From contig DHHC01000027.1 in assembly GCA_002403095.1 (NCBI GenBank), forward strand, positions 1 through 36,863: DNA of 36,863 nucleotides, written 5' to 3'. The DNA comes from Leptolinea sp. UBA4782 (GTDB lineage Bacteria; Chloroflexota; Anaerolineae; Anaerolineales; Anaerolineaceae). Positions 22,255 through 30,731 of this stretch are shown piece after piece (position 1 is the stretch's first letter; every line of letters starts with the position of its first letter). Position numbers and translations under genes: made by a program. The notes beneath the pieces were generated by a model. The model was not told the origin of the DNA. It did not search any database and saw nothing but the letters and a program-made list of their open reading frames with translations.

Positions 22255-22809
22255 TCAACGAGAATGTGTGTGCATCCGTCCGGAAACTCTGGGAATGATG
22301 AACGGTGTGCGCTGCTTGTAATCGAGATATTCCTGTCCAAAGCGTTCTTCCAGTTCTTTTTCTTCGATGCGTTTGATGTAAATCACAAGCAATACTGCAA
22401 ACAGGATTACAGCGGCAGCAGACAAAAGGGAGCCTGTCAGGATGCTGCAGCCCAGGTATGCCATAAGCGTCCCAAACACCATCGGGTTGCGGCATTGCTT
22501 GAATGGCCTAACCACCAGCAGTTTCTGGGTGGGCATTACCGGAACGGGAGTGCCGCTCGCAAGGACAACCTGTGACAGGATTGACCAGGCTGCGTAGATG
22601 AAACCCACCAGGATAAATAAAGCACCGATCAGGAAATTGGTTATCCCAAATTGCAGCAGCGGAATGCCCAGCTTCGTACCCAATCCCGGCAGGGTGACCA
22701 GGAGCAGGGACGGGATCAGGATGGCAAAGATCAAGCCGGCAAGAACCAGCACCAAAATACGGGCTGCTAATGGATATTTCCGGTCTGCCCATTGCTTAAA
22801 AAGCTTCAT
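22255..22809 (-). CDS. Isoprenylcysteine carboxyl methyltransferase-family membrane protein
   Basis: This protein of about 184 residues has four or five membrane helices and ends with the ICMT/PEMT signature: KLLVVRPFKQCRNPMVFGTL (R-x-P-x-x-x-G-like), then EEKELEERFGQEYLDYKQRT, ending with FIIPR. ICMT-like bacterial proteins use SAM to methylate lipids or unknown acceptors. The ATG at 22809 follows GGAGAAACC; the earlier ATG at 22824 is less likely. Confidence 0.85.
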   Translation of the reverse strand: MKLFKQWADRKYPLAARILVLVLAGLIFAILIPSLLLVTLPGLGTKLGIPLLQFGITNFLIGALFILVGFIYAAWSILSQVVLASGTPVPVMPTQKLLVVRPFKQCRNPMVFGTLMAYLGCSILTGSLLSAAAVILFAVLLVIYIKRIEEKELEERFGQEYLDYKQRTPFIIPRVSGRMHTHSR

Positions 22810-22921
22810 GGTTTCTCCTTTCAAAGCAGAGCCAGGGAAGAGATTTCAGCCTGATGAATAGTTTTGATGCCTGTTGAACCAGTCATTTTCAAAACCGAAC
22901 CGGGGCAGATGTTCTTACCTG

Positions 22922-23359
22922 CTATCCAACCCCGGCGCAATTCTGGCGGTCATAATTGCGTAATGCCATACCAGTCGCCCGTTGCATCCCCAGGCTTTCA
23001 TAAAAAGGCTGGACATCTGGATCACACAGCAGGTCAACCATGTAGAGGTAATCCAGTTTTGCCAGCATGCGCCTGACAAGTTCCTTGCCGATCCCTTTGC
23101 CCCGGTAAGCGGGGAGTACCTCCAGGTGGGGGATGTAGGCGCAGGAGACACCGTCGCTGATGGCGGTGATATACCCCACCACCCGGCCGTCTTCCCCAAG
23201 TGCCAGGACCAGCGCGTCCGACCCTTGCAGGATGCGCAAGTGGGCCTGGGGGGAAGGGGTATTCGGCCAGCCGTCAAAGAACCCTCCCTGCAGCAACTCA
23301 GAGGTAATCCCGTCCAGGTTATCCTTATAAGTGACCATACACATTTCCCAGGTTGTCAT
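22922..23359 (-). CDS. GNAT-family acetyltransferase
   Basis: This protein of about 145 residues has the GNAT fold with LEVLPAYRGKGIGKELVRRM (acetyl-CoA pyrophosphate loop R/Q-x-x-G-x-G) and VDLLCDPDVQPFYESLGMQR (beta 5 to helix 4). The acceptor is unknown. I start at ATG 23359 (MTTWEMC), because a perfect TATAAT ends six bases before it and no ribosome binding site is present, which suggests a leaderless mRNA. It is divergent from the OYE gene. Confidence 0.87.
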   Translation of the reverse strand: MTTWEMCMVTYKDNLDGITSELLQGGFFDGWPNTPSPQAHLRILQGSDALVLALGEDGRVVGYITAISDGVSCAYIPHLEVLPAYRGKGIGKELVRRMLAKLDYLYMVDLLCDPDVQPFYESLGMQRATGMALRNYDRQNCAGVG

Positions 23360-23371
23360 ACTGGTATTATA
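23359..23371 (-). promoter_or_regulatory. TATAAT six bases before the GNAT ATG (leaderless candidate)
   Basis: On the minus strand TATAAT occupies 23371-23366 and is followed by six bases and the ATG at 23359. The spacing equals that at 551/563 and 2087/2099. No convincing -35 is visible. Confidence 0.5.
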
Positions 23372-23417
23372 GCCCCCCAACCTTATCCCCTGTGCAGCCA
23401 AGCCTGCCCGCTAAAGT

Positions 23418-23437
23418 TATAATAGGTGCATCAGGAG
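23418..23437 (+). promoter_or_regulatory. -10 box and ribosome binding site of the OYE gene
   Basis: TATAAT at 23418-23423 and AGGAG at 23433-23437, six bases before the ATG 23444. The site is divergent from the GNAT promoter, 47 bases away. Confidence 0.6.
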
Positions 23438-23443
23438 AATACA

Positions 23444-24508
23444 ATGGCGCACTTATTTGACCCCCTTACCATCGGCAGGATCACCCTGCGCAACCGCATC
23501 GGCGTTTCGCCCATGTGCATGTACAGCTACGAAAACGGCATGTCAAACGACTGGCAGGTCATCCACCTGGGTGCACGTGCCGCCGGCGGCGCCGGGTTAA
23601 TTATCAGCGAAGCCACCGCCGTGGAACCGCGCGGGCGCATCACTCCGTTTGATGTCGGCCTGTGGTCGGATGAACAAATCGAACCCTTGCAGCGGGTAAC
23701 ACGGGTCATCCGCGAGAACGGGTCGGTTCCTGGGGTGCAGATCGCCCATGCCGGGCGGAAAGCCTGCACCGACCGTCCCTGGCTGGGTGGAAAACCATTC
23801 CCCCCTGAGTCGCCCCTGGCCTGGCAGCCGGTTGGCCCCAGCCCGCTCGCCTTCAGCGACGCCCATATACAACCGCACGAGTTAAGCGTGGCGGAAATCC
23901 ATGCCATCCAGCACAACTTCAAGGCAGCTGCTCAGCGCGCCCTGGCGGCCGGCTTCGAGTGGGTCGAAATCCACGCCGCCCACGGCTACCTGCTGCACAG
24001 CTTTTACTCGCCCCTTTCCAACCAGCGTACCGATGCCTATGGCGGCAGTTTTGACAACCGCATCCGCTTTTTACTGGAAACCGTGCGTGAAGTCAGGAGC
24101 GTCTGGCCGCAAGACCTGCCCCTGACGGTACGCATAACCGGTACAGATTGGACAGAGGGCGGCTGGACAGTCGAGGACTCGGTCGAGCTGTCGCGCCGCC
24201 TGAAGCAGGAGGGGGTTGACCTGGTCGATTGTTCTTCCGGCGGCGGGGTGGCTGGCGCGAAAATCCCGGAAGGCGCCGGCTACCAGGTGCCTATCTCGAA
24301 AGCAGTACGCAAGGGCGCCGGTATCCTGACGGCTGCTGTGGGGTTGATCACCACCCCCGAACTGGCCGATGAGATCATCCGCAACGACCGGGCTGATATT
24401 GTCCTGCTGGGGAGGGCAATGCTGCGCAACCCGCACTGGCCGCTGCATGCTGCCCGGGCGCTAAACCAGCCTGCTCCGGTTCCTCCGCAATATCGCAGGG
24501 CATTCTAA
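23444..24508 (+). CDS. Old yellow enzyme-family NADH:flavin oxidoreductase (YqjM/NamA-like)
   Basis: This protein of about 354 residues is a TIM-barrel FMN enzyme: LFDPLTIGRITLRNRIGVSP, then C25 in PMCMYSYENG (the YqjM-type cysteine), VQIAHAGRKA, WVEIHAAHGYLLHSFYSPLS, NQRTDAYGG and the phosphate-binding ADIVLLGRAMLRNPHWP. It reduces activated C=C bonds of enones and nitro-compounds using NAD(P)H. The start at ATG 23444 is set by AGGAG; a GTG at 23426 lies just before the ribosome binding site and is unlikely. It stands alone, convergent on the permease gene. Confidence 0.95.
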   Translation: MAHLFDPLTIGRITLRNRIGVSPMCMYSYENGMSNDWQVIHLGARAAGGAGLIISEATAVEPRGRITPFDVGLWSDEQIEPLQRVTRVIRENGSVPGVQIAHAGRKACTDRPWLGGKPFPPESPLAWQPVGPSPLAFSDAHIQPHELSVAEIHAIQHNFKAAAQRALAAGFEWVEIHAAHGYLLHSFYSPLSNQRTDAYGGSFDNRIRFLLETVREVRSVWPQDLPLTVRITGTDWTEGGWTVEDSVELSRRLKQEGVDLVDCSSGGGVAGAKIPEGAGYQVPISKAVRKGAGILTAAVGLITTPELADEIIRNDRADIVLLGRAMLRNPHWPLHAARALNQPAPVPPQYRRAF

Positions 24509-24578
24509 ACAATTTCAGCGTGTAACCTTCCAGAAACCCTCTTCAGGCACCGGCAAGCATTAACGGTTCAGGAAAATT

Positions 24579-26852
24579 TCAAGAATGATGGTTGGAAGGA
24601 TTGTTCCCGTTCGGGATCAACTGGTACTCTTTCCATAGCTTTTTCAAGTAACGTCGGATCCAGTGGATCATCACCGATTCGTGCTGGCGTACCAGCAGCA
24701 CCGAGCAATCCCGCACATGCTCAATGATCCAGTCATCCACAGAACCAAACAGGCGTGTTCCCAGCCCATATTCCTCTGAAGCCCCCATCACCAGAAGGTC
24801 ATATTTCTGACGCCCTATCTCCTCTAAAACGGCATCGGTGACCGAACCGGACCGCGCTGTGTGGATTGTGATCCTGGCCGGCATCAACCCAAGCTCCTGA
24901 TTTACGATCTCCTGCAGAAAGAGGGCGGCATCTTCCAACTCCTCATCATCAGTATTTTCAGGGGCTTCGCGGAAAACGATCACCCGTGCATTTTCTTCTT
25001 CAGCAACCTCATAAGCCAGGCGCAACGCCAGGCGGGAGTGCGGACCCCCGCCCAACGGGACAAGGATATGCTGAATGCGCCCCTTGTGATGCGGGTAGAA
25101 GACCGCAATGTTGGTTTGCGCTTTTTCAATCAGGTTCCGGATCGGATTTTCAGCTGCCGTTTCCGGATCGACCGGACCAGGCCAGCCCGCCAGGACCAGT
25201 TTGATGTTCTTTTGTGTTTCCAGTTCATCCAGGATCACTTCTGATATTCCCGAACCTGCCCGTCCTTTTGTATACAAAGGAACATTCCGCTCCCTGGCTT
25301 CACGCACGATCTGCTCCGGTAGAGAAAAACGGTCATTTTCTTGAACGGTTTGAACACCATTCCCATGTGGGATGGAATTGACCCCTGCTCCAGCCAACTT
25401 TACATGGAAAACACAAACGCTCGTATCTTCAATTGCTTGAGCCAGGATGGCTGCCATGTGAACCAGGGCAGCTCCTGTTTTCGGGTTGGCTACCGGGACC
25501 AGGATGCGATTCTTGAGCTTATCGCCCGTTTTAATGTACCGTCCATAATAATGCTTCCCCATCCGCGAAAGGTAATAGACTGCACTCAGTACTGCAAGCA
25601 ACCCAGCCCCGAAAGTCAAAGCGCGCCAATCGGTGGACGCCACGATGAGAAAGCATGTACCCATGGCAATGAAAACAGGCGCCGGGTACAGGGGTGTTTT
25701 ATACGGACGCTGTAAATTGGGGTAACGTTTGCGGAGACGGACCAATGCCAGGTTGGAGAAAAAGAGGACAAACAGGTAGCCTGAAGCGGAAATATAACTC
25801 AAGAAATCAACAACACCAATTGCGGCAATGGCACAAATGATTCCTCCGACCACCAGTGTAGCGATCGAAGGTGTGCGGAACCGACCCAGACGGGAAAGAA
25901 TGCGCGGCCACATTCCATTACGGCTCATGGTGAAGGCTTCACGCGTTGCGCTGAGCATAGCAGAGTTCAACGTTGTAATAGTCGCCAGTATCCCTGCTGC
26001 AGCCAATGCCATAGGGCCTATACCCGGCAGGAATCGGCTGCTCGCATCAGATAGGGCGGTATCAGAGCCTGCCAGTTCGATCCAGGGGATGGTCCCCAGG
26101 GTCACCATGGAGATCAACGGGTAAAGAATCAAGCACAGGGTCAGGCTGATCATGATTCCATTCGGTATGTTTTTACTCGGATTCCTGATCTCTTCAGCAT
26201 CATCAGCGATTACCTCAAACCCAATGAAGGCAACGTAAATCAACGAAGTGGTAGTAAACAGAGCTTTGATATTCTGTGCAAATCCATCATAAATAAAGAA
26301 TTTTCCATCAGGCAGAAAAGTATTCCAGTCAAAGCCAGCCGGCAGGGTGAATCCCAGAATAATGTACGCCACAAGGATAACGAGCAGCACACTTCCCAGG
26401 ACTATCTGGGTGTTTCCTATATTACCGACGCCGAGTATGTTCAGGACTATAAACAGAACCACTATGCCGATCGCAGTAGGAATAACAGGCAGGAACGGGA
26501 GGAACACCTTAACCGAGTAAGCAAAACCAACCGCTGATAAGCCTGCATAAAAGGTACTGGAAAGGCAGTCAAGTGAACCTACCAGGTAAGAAAGCAGGTT
26601 GTTTCCCCAAGCCTCGCGAACGTATGTAAGAGCCCCTCCGGTAACCGGGTAAGCAGTGGCCAGCTCGCTGTAATTCAATGCAATCGAGTAACTTAATACG
26701 CCCCCAATGATTATGGCTAGCACCATGGCAGGGCCTGCCATCCCCGCGGCATGCCCGGTAAGGACAAAAATCTCAGCTCCAATTGCCCCGGCTGTACCAA
26801 GCATAACGATCTGTGCCAGGTTTAATTGTCTTTTTAATTTGCGAGATGCCAT
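24579..26852 (-). CDS. APC-family permease with C-terminal universal stress domains
   Basis: This protein of about 757 residues has an N-terminal APC amino acid/polyamine transporter domain of about 12 helices (VMLGTAGAIGAEIFVLTGHA, AYPVTGGALTYVREAWGNNL, AFIGFEVIADDAEEIRNPSK; residues about 1-420). Two UspA-like domains follow (about 440-590, NRILVPVANPKTGAALVHMA; and 600-740, IQHILVPLGGGPHSRLALRL then YDLLVMGASEEYGLGTRLFG). The GxxG..G(S/T)V-type ATP loop appears in the second (GLGTRLFGSVDDW). Soluble Usp domains are thought to regulate transport by nucleotide. The ATG at 26852 has AGGT upstream; the TTG at 26873 is less likely. Substrate unknown, probably an amino acid. Confidence 0.9.
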   Translation of the reverse strand: MASRKLKRQLNLAQIVMLGTAGAIGAEIFVLTGHAAGMAGPAMVLAIIIGGVLSYSIALNYSELATAYPVTGGALTYVREAWGNNLLSYLVGSLDCLSSTFYAGLSAVGFAYSVKVFLPFLPVIPTAIGIVVLFIVLNILGVGNIGNTQIVLGSVLLVILVAYIILGFTLPAGFDWNTFLPDGKFFIYDGFAQNIKALFTTTSLIYVAFIGFEVIADDAEEIRNPSKNIPNGIMISLTLCLILYPLISMVTLGTIPWIELAGSDTALSDASSRFLPGIGPMALAAAGILATITTLNSAMLSATREAFTMSRNGMWPRILSRLGRFRTPSIATLVVGGIICAIAAIGVVDFLSYISASGYLFVLFFSNLALVRLRKRYPNLQRPYKTPLYPAPVFIAMGTCFLIVASTDWRALTFGAGLLAVLSAVYYLSRMGKHYYGRYIKTGDKLKNRILVPVANPKTGAALVHMAAILAQAIEDTSVCVFHVKLAGAGVNSIPHGNGVQTVQENDRFSLPEQIVREARERNVPLYTKGRAGSGISEVILDELETQKNIKLVLAGWPGPVDPETAAENPIRNLIEKAQTNIAVFYPHHKGRIQHILVPLGGGPHSRLALRLAYEVAEEENARVIVFREAPENTDDEELEDAALFLQEIVNQELGLMPARITIHTARSGSVTDAVLEEIGRQKYDLLVMGASEEYGLGTRLFGSVDDWIIEHVRDCSVLLVRQHESVMIHWIRRYLKKLWKEYQLIPNGNNPSNHHS

Positions 26853-26891
26853 AACGGTTACCTGAACAGTCAATCGAAATTTTTACTTAAA

Positions 26892-27704
26892 TCATTGCCA
26901 CAAAAACGCCACACCACGCTTTCCAAAGATGGCATCATCAAACACCAGTTCGCCCGGCCTGCCGGCCAGCCCGGCGCACACATGCAGGGGCAGCAGATGC
27001 TCATGGCGCGGGTGGCAGTAGCGCGCCGAAGGCGCTTTGTGCCATTCAGTCAGTGCCTGCTCGCGTTCATTTTCAGAAACAGCAGAGGTGCATGTATCAA
27101 TCAGCCAATCCTGGAAGGCATCATTGGCAGGGTCGGGGTGGTATACCCCGTCCCAGGAAAAGGCACCCATGTTATGAAATGAAAAACCCGAGCCAATCAC
27201 CAGGATATTCTCCTCCAGCAGGCTCCGCAAGGCTTTTCCAAGGGCAATGTGCCTGCCGGGATCCAGCCCTTTCAGGAGCGATAGCTGCAGGCAGGGAATA
27301 TCCGCATCCGGGTACATCATTTTCAAGGGGATGAACAGGCCGTGGTCAAAGCCGCGCTGCATATCCAACTCAGCTGGTATTCCACTCTCGCGTAGTAATC
27401 CAGCTGTCTTTTCCGCCAGGACAGGGCTGCCCGGGGCTGGATACGTAATACTGTATGCAGCTTCTGGAAAGCCGTAGTAATCGTAGAACATGGGCGGGTT
27501 GGGCGACGCAAGCAGCGTGGCAGAGCTTTCCTCCCAGTGGGCGCTGACCACCAGGATGGCTTCCGGGCGGTGCAGATGGGAAGGTAGCTGCTTCATAAAG
27601 TCAATCATGGCCTGGTGGCTGGGGTCGCCCAGGATGGGCAAAGGTCCGCCTCCATGCGAGAAGTAAACTATCTGGGCTTTTTGGGTAGATTCTTTTGTGT
27701 TCAT
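26892..27704 (-). CDS. Class III extradiol dioxygenase, DODA/YgiD-like
   Basis: This protein of about 270 residues belongs to the LigB-superfamily 4,5-DOPA dioxygenase group: YFSHGGGPLPILGDP (first His), AILVVSAHWEES, GFDHGLFIPLKMMYPDADIP, IGSGFSFHNMGAF and CHPRHEHLLPLHVCAG. The His and Glu-type ligands of the non-haem iron or zinc site are all visible. It opens catechol rings, or has another promiscuous ring-opening role as in E. coli YgiD. Three ATGs in frame exist (27722, 27713, 27704); AAAGG places 27704 (MNTKEST) as likeliest. Confidence 0.9.
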   Translation of the reverse strand: MNTKESTQKAQIVYFSHGGGPLPILGDPSHQAMIDFMKQLPSHLHRPEAILVVSAHWEESSATLLASPNPPMFYDYYGFPEAAYSITYPAPGSPVLAEKTAGLLRESGIPAELDMQRGFDHGLFIPLKMMYPDADIPCLQLSLLKGLDPGRHIALGKALRSLLEENILVIGSGFSFHNMGAFSWDGVYHPDPANDAFQDWLIDTCTSAVSENEREQALTEWHKAPSARYCHPRHEHLLPLHVCAGLAGRPGELVFDDAIFGKRGVAFLWQ

Positions 27705-27783
27705 AATTTTCATCCTTTGCATTACCGTTTCCTTGATTGTAGCAGGTTCATCCAGCCCGGGTCTAACTGAAAATCACAGATTC

Positions 27784-28674
27784 TCAATCGTGGGTTAATA
27801 AGCCCAGTCTGACGACAGTGGGGGCGCCGCAATGCGCAAAGTGGTTCCCGGTACGGTGCGCAGAAAGGTACAGTTTATGCCCAACTACACCTGACCAGTA
27901 GCCGGTTAATACCAGGTTGGGGGTTTTCTGCAATCCCGGCACATAAGCTCCCAGCAGCCAGGCGCTGCTGCCTTCCCGGCGGTCGAAACTGACCCGGTTT
28001 TCCTGCACCAGCCGGGTGAGGAAAAAGACCAGGAAATCCTCCAGCGTCCAGCCAGTTTCCCCAATGTAAGGCGGGGATTTCAGGATTTGCAGGTATTCAC
28101 GCGGCGTGTGGAACGTTTCCAGCTGCTGCCTGCCCTGCAGCAGGCTCCCTTTACCCGGCTGGGGCAGCCCGGCATACGGTTCGACCAGTCCTACGCTCCA
28201 GCCCGGAAAAGCACAGAAACGAGGATCGTGCAGAACCGCAGCTTTGTTTTGCCCTCCATGGGATTCCTGCGCATACACCTGCGGGAAGTACACCACCTCT
28301 AGAGAATCCATCAACGGCTTCAGCCGTTCCCACATCCAGAGCGGGTCCTTGCGGTTGACCCTGACCGGCATATCCGGGGTATCCGGGTCAGCCTGTGATT
28401 GGAATAGTTTTTCCTGCAGCGCCAGTTCCTGCAGCAATATCCTGGCTGCCTCCGCCAGCTGCAGTACCGGCAAGCAGAACGGAGTCAACTGCAGACGGGT
28501 GAACCCCTGCTGCGTTTTCAATTCAACCAGGCTGCGGTTGCGCTCGACCAGGTCCTGCACCTGCGCCTGCGCTGGCAGGGGATACTCCTCAAGCTCCGCA
28601 TCCTCCAACCGATCCAGGATGCCTGCTGCCCGCAGTGCAGCTACCGCCTGTTGATACTGGTCGGTGATATCCAT
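27784..28674 (-). CDS. Unknown protein, source of a partial duplicate downstream
   Basis: This protein of about 296 residues is soluble, with no family I can name. The N-terminal half is helical (QYQQAVAALRAAGILDRLED, LQLAEAARILLQELALQEKL). The middle has WERLKPLMDSLEVVYFPQVY, then HGGQNKAAVLHDPRFCAFPGWSVGLVEPYAGLP, and the C-terminus has LGAYVPGLQKTPNLVLTGYW and a LYLSAHRTGNHF stretch. The start is ATG 28674 with AGGA six bases before it. Bases 28157-28320 were copied to 30332-30495 in a chimeric remnant, where the coding frame is largely preserved. It starts 41 bases after the alpha/beta hydrolase gene, so the two probably form an operon. Confidence 0.75.
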   Translation of the reverse strand: MDITDQYQQAVAALRAAGILDRLEDAELEEYPLPAQAQVQDLVERNRSLVELKTQQGFTRLQLTPFCLPVLQLAEAARILLQELALQEKLFQSQADPDTPDMPVRVNRKDPLWMWERLKPLMDSLEVVYFPQVYAQESHGGQNKAAVLHDPRFCAFPGWSVGLVEPYAGLPQPGKGSLLQGRQQLETFHTPREYLQILKSPPYIGETGWTLEDFLVFFLTRLVQENRVSFDRREGSSAWLLGAYVPGLQKTPNLVLTGYWSGVVGHKLYLSAHRTGNHFAHCGAPTVVRLGLLTHD

Positions 28675-28714
28675 AAACATTCCTGCTGATGAGTGCATGG
28701 CGGACAGCTAAATC

Positions 28715-29434
28715 CTATTCGCCCTCCAGCAGCCAGCCGCGCATGACTGCAATGGCCTGCGGGTTGGATAGGATACTGAGATGGGTGCAGCCAGGTACTT
28801 TCTGCAAGATAGAACCCGGGATGAGGCCTGCCAAATGAACCAAGTGCTCTTCCTTCACCATGTCGGCTTCAGCATACAGGATGCGGAAATCGGTCTGGAT
28901 GCTCCGCAACTCCTCTTCAGAGATCCCGATATCTGTCAGCATCAGGTCAAAGCGCATGACGTATTTCTTCATGTTCAGCCCGGCCCGGTCCAGGAACCGG
29001 AGGACCTTGTAGATGCGGTTGAATGTCTGCAGGGTGGAATCCGTGGTGCCGCTCACCAGGTAATTGGGTGAGATGGCGATCAGGCGGGGAAACAGCCCGG
29101 GCGCTTTTTTGGCCAGGAAAAGGGCAATATTTCCGCCATCACTGTAGCCAACCACATAAGCCTGTTGGATCTGCATGGCCTGGCAGAAACGGATGACATC
29201 ATCCGCAATCCGGGAGATGGACAGGGAGGTGTCGTGCGAACGGCTTTGCCCGTGACCGCGGCTGTCCAGCGCGAAGGTGTGGAAATCCGCAAAGGATTCC
29301 AGCTGGTGCTTCTTGAAGGCGGCCTTGCTGCCCGAGTTGCCGTGCAGCAAGATCAACGCCTTGCCGCTGCCATGCTGGCAGTATGCAACCTGGATATCAT
29401 CCAGCGAAACAAATTCAGCCTGCAATTTGCTCAT
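28715..29434 (-). CDS. Alpha/beta hydrolase
   Basis: This protein of about 239 residues has the alpha/beta-hydrolase fold: ILLHGNSGSKAAFKKH (oxyanion HG), LDSRGHGQSRSHD, nucleophile elbow VVGYSDGGNIAL (Ser of GYSDGG), ILYAEADMV near the acid and GCTHLSILSNP with the catalytic His. It hydrolyses an ester, peroxide or other small bond; the substrate is unknown. The ATG at 29434 follows GGAG about nine bases upstream. It is the first gene of the pair with the unknown protein. Confidence 0.9.
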   Translation of the reverse strand: MSKLQAEFVSLDDIQVAYCQHGSGKALILLHGNSGSKAAFKKHQLESFADFHTFALDSRGHGQSRSHDTSLSISRIADDVIRFCQAMQIQQAYVVGYSDGGNIALFLAKKAPGLFPRLIAISPNYLVSGTTDSTLQTFNRIYKVLRFLDRAGLNMKKYVMRFDLMLTDIGISEEELRSIQTDFRILYAEADMVKEEHLVHLAGLIPGSILQKVPGCTHLSILSNPQAIAVMRGWLLEGE

Positions 29435-29759
29435 GGCGCATTCTCCTGCCATTATCAAGTTTTTTGCACCGGGTCCCGTAAACCGCCTGATGAGGTAGCC
29501 CCTGCAGCCGGGCTGCCAATGGATGGGAACTGCGTACCAGTTCTCACTCCACAGATGTTATAGCACTTTCCAGCCGATCAAGCGAACTTCACCAGGAAAT
29601 GCCTTACAGGGTTGCGATCAACCAGGGAATTTTTCGCGGCGGCACAAAACCATACAGTTTTGCATTTAAGACAGCATTTGAGACAATTACTGTCGCAATA
29701 ATGCCTTGAATATTGTATACTGTATTGACAAGTTGTAATTCCACCATAGGAGGTTTAGC
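29435..29759. other. 325-base intergenic region without a gene
   Basis: No credible gene on either strand. It holds the upstream region of the hydrolase gene on one side and, on the other, AT-rich sequence around 29700-29745 (TTGAAT at 29706-29711, TATACT nearby) that may promote the DUF4870-like gene. AGGAGG at 29750-29755 is its ribosome binding site. A short GC hairpin, GCAGCC-g-GGCTGC, lies near 29506-29518. Confidence 0.5.
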
Positions 29760-30107
29760 ATGTCAGAGCAATATGTACCACCCCCAGTACAGGATGCGGA
29801 AGTAAGCAGTGATGACCGGTTGTGGACTCTTTTGAACTTCCTGATTACACCGCTTTTCCCCATCATCACCCTGCTGATGGACACCAAGAAGAATCGCCCT
29901 TTCATCAAGTACCACACAATCCCCACCCTTATTTTGGGCATCGTTGAGATTGTGGTTGCCGGTGTCCTGGCATTCATTCCGGTTGTATGGTGCCTTGGTC
30001 TGCTGCTGTGGATCATCAACATCATTTACGGTATCAAGGCCTACAAGGGCGTTTATACTGACCTTCCCGTCATTACCAAATTCGCAAAAGACCAGGGCTG
30101 GTCGTAA
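29760..30107 (+). CDS. DUF4870-like small membrane protein
   Basis: This 115-residue protein has a Pro-rich N-terminus (MSEQYVPPPVQDAE), then two to three membrane helices: LWTLLNFLITPLFPIITLLM, FIKYHTIPTLILGIVEIVVA and PVVWCLGLLLWIINIIYGIK. This matches DUF4870-type tripartite membrane proteins of unknown function. The FIKYHTIPT segment resembles the family's FxxxHxxQ-like block. A perfect AGGAGG precedes the ATG. It is followed by a hairpin at 30136-30166. Confidence 0.8.
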   Translation: MSEQYVPPPVQDAEVSSDDRLWTLLNFLITPLFPIITLLMDTKKNRPFIKYHTIPTLILGIVEIVVAGVLAFIPVVWCLGLLLWIINIIYGIKAYKGVYTDLPVITKFAKDQGWS

Positions 30108-30135
30108 CTTATTTCTTGCCAGCTATTTAAAGAAA

Positions 30136-30166
30136 GAGCAAACACCTCCAAAACAGGTGTTTGCTC
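30136..30166. terminator. Hairpin downstream of the DUF4870-like gene
   Basis: GAGCAAACACCT (30136-30147) pairs perfectly with AGGTGTTTGCTC (30155-30166) around ccaaaac. A T-run does not follow (attgagc), so termination efficiency is uncertain. Confidence 0.6.
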
Positions 30167-30193
30167 ATTGAGCTTATTCCATGTCCCGGCGTT

Positions 30194-30337
30194 TCAGGCA
30201 GGATCAGTGAACCTGCCCAGAAACAGGATGCTCCCTGTTGTCTTTTCACGGATGAGAAAGAGGAACGGGTGGTCTGCCCGGAACACCACCGCCGGGAAGT
30301 GGACCGACTTGAGGGTCATAACCACGGCGCTGGCTGC
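30194..30337 (-). pseudogene. Serpin C-terminal remnant
   Basis: Read on the minus strand, this gives AAASAVVMTLKSVHF, then VVFRADHPFLFLIREKTTGS and ILFLGRFTDPA before a TGA at 30194-30196. AAxSAVVM is the hinge of the serpin reactive-centre loop, and FxADHPFLFLIR..TGSILFLGR is the family's C-terminal signature. Only about 45 codons remain, starting near the hinge; the rest of the gene is absent. It is joined directly to the duplicated fragment at 30332. Confidence 0.8.
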
Positions 30338-30495
30338 GGCAGCCCGGCATACGGTTCGACCAGTCCTACGCTCCAGCCCGGAAAAACACAGAAACGGGGA
30401 TCATGCAGAACCGCATCTTTGTTTTGCCCTCCATGGTTTTCCTGCATGTACACCTGCGGAAAGTACACTACCCCCGGGGAATCCATCTGCGGCTT
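30332..30495 (-). pseudogene. 164-bp copy of the middle of the unknown gene at 27784-28674
   Basis: Ungapped alignment to 28157-28320 shows about 146 of 164 matching bases by hand count. Translated, VVYFPQVYMQENHGGQNKDA, then VLHDPRFCVFPGWSVGLVEP differs from the source in about 4 of 47 residues, so most changes are synonymous or conservative. The fragment therefore came from a functional paralogue, not from a random copy. Neighbours are broken genes on both sides. Confidence 0.85.
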
Positions 30496-30496
30496 G

Positions 30497-30655
30497 AACC
30501 ACCCAGTGCCGGTATTTGCATTTTGGGTGCCGGTTCCGGTCTGCTTCTGCCCAGCCTTCCGGTGTACGGGGCCGCTCGGGCCAATCAATATTTAAGCTGG
30601 CATGTACATTAACAATCCCGGCATAATCCTGGGGTGTGAAATCTCTGATTTTCAT
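30497..30655 (-). pseudogene. GNAT acetyltransferase N-terminal remnant
   Basis: Starting at ATG 30655 the frame gives MKIRDFTPQDYAGIVNVHAS, then NIDWPERPRTPEGWAEADRN and KYRHWVV, a typical GNAT N-terminus (helices 1-2). Homology stops at about codon 53, where the duplicated fragment begins in a different context. No acetyl-CoA binding segment remains. Confidence 0.7.
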
Positions 30656-30731
30656 CTTGCCACTGTCGCTTTCTTACTTGAGTATGGCTGTTTCTGGATT
30701 TCTGATTATAGCATCAGGCAATCATCCCGCT

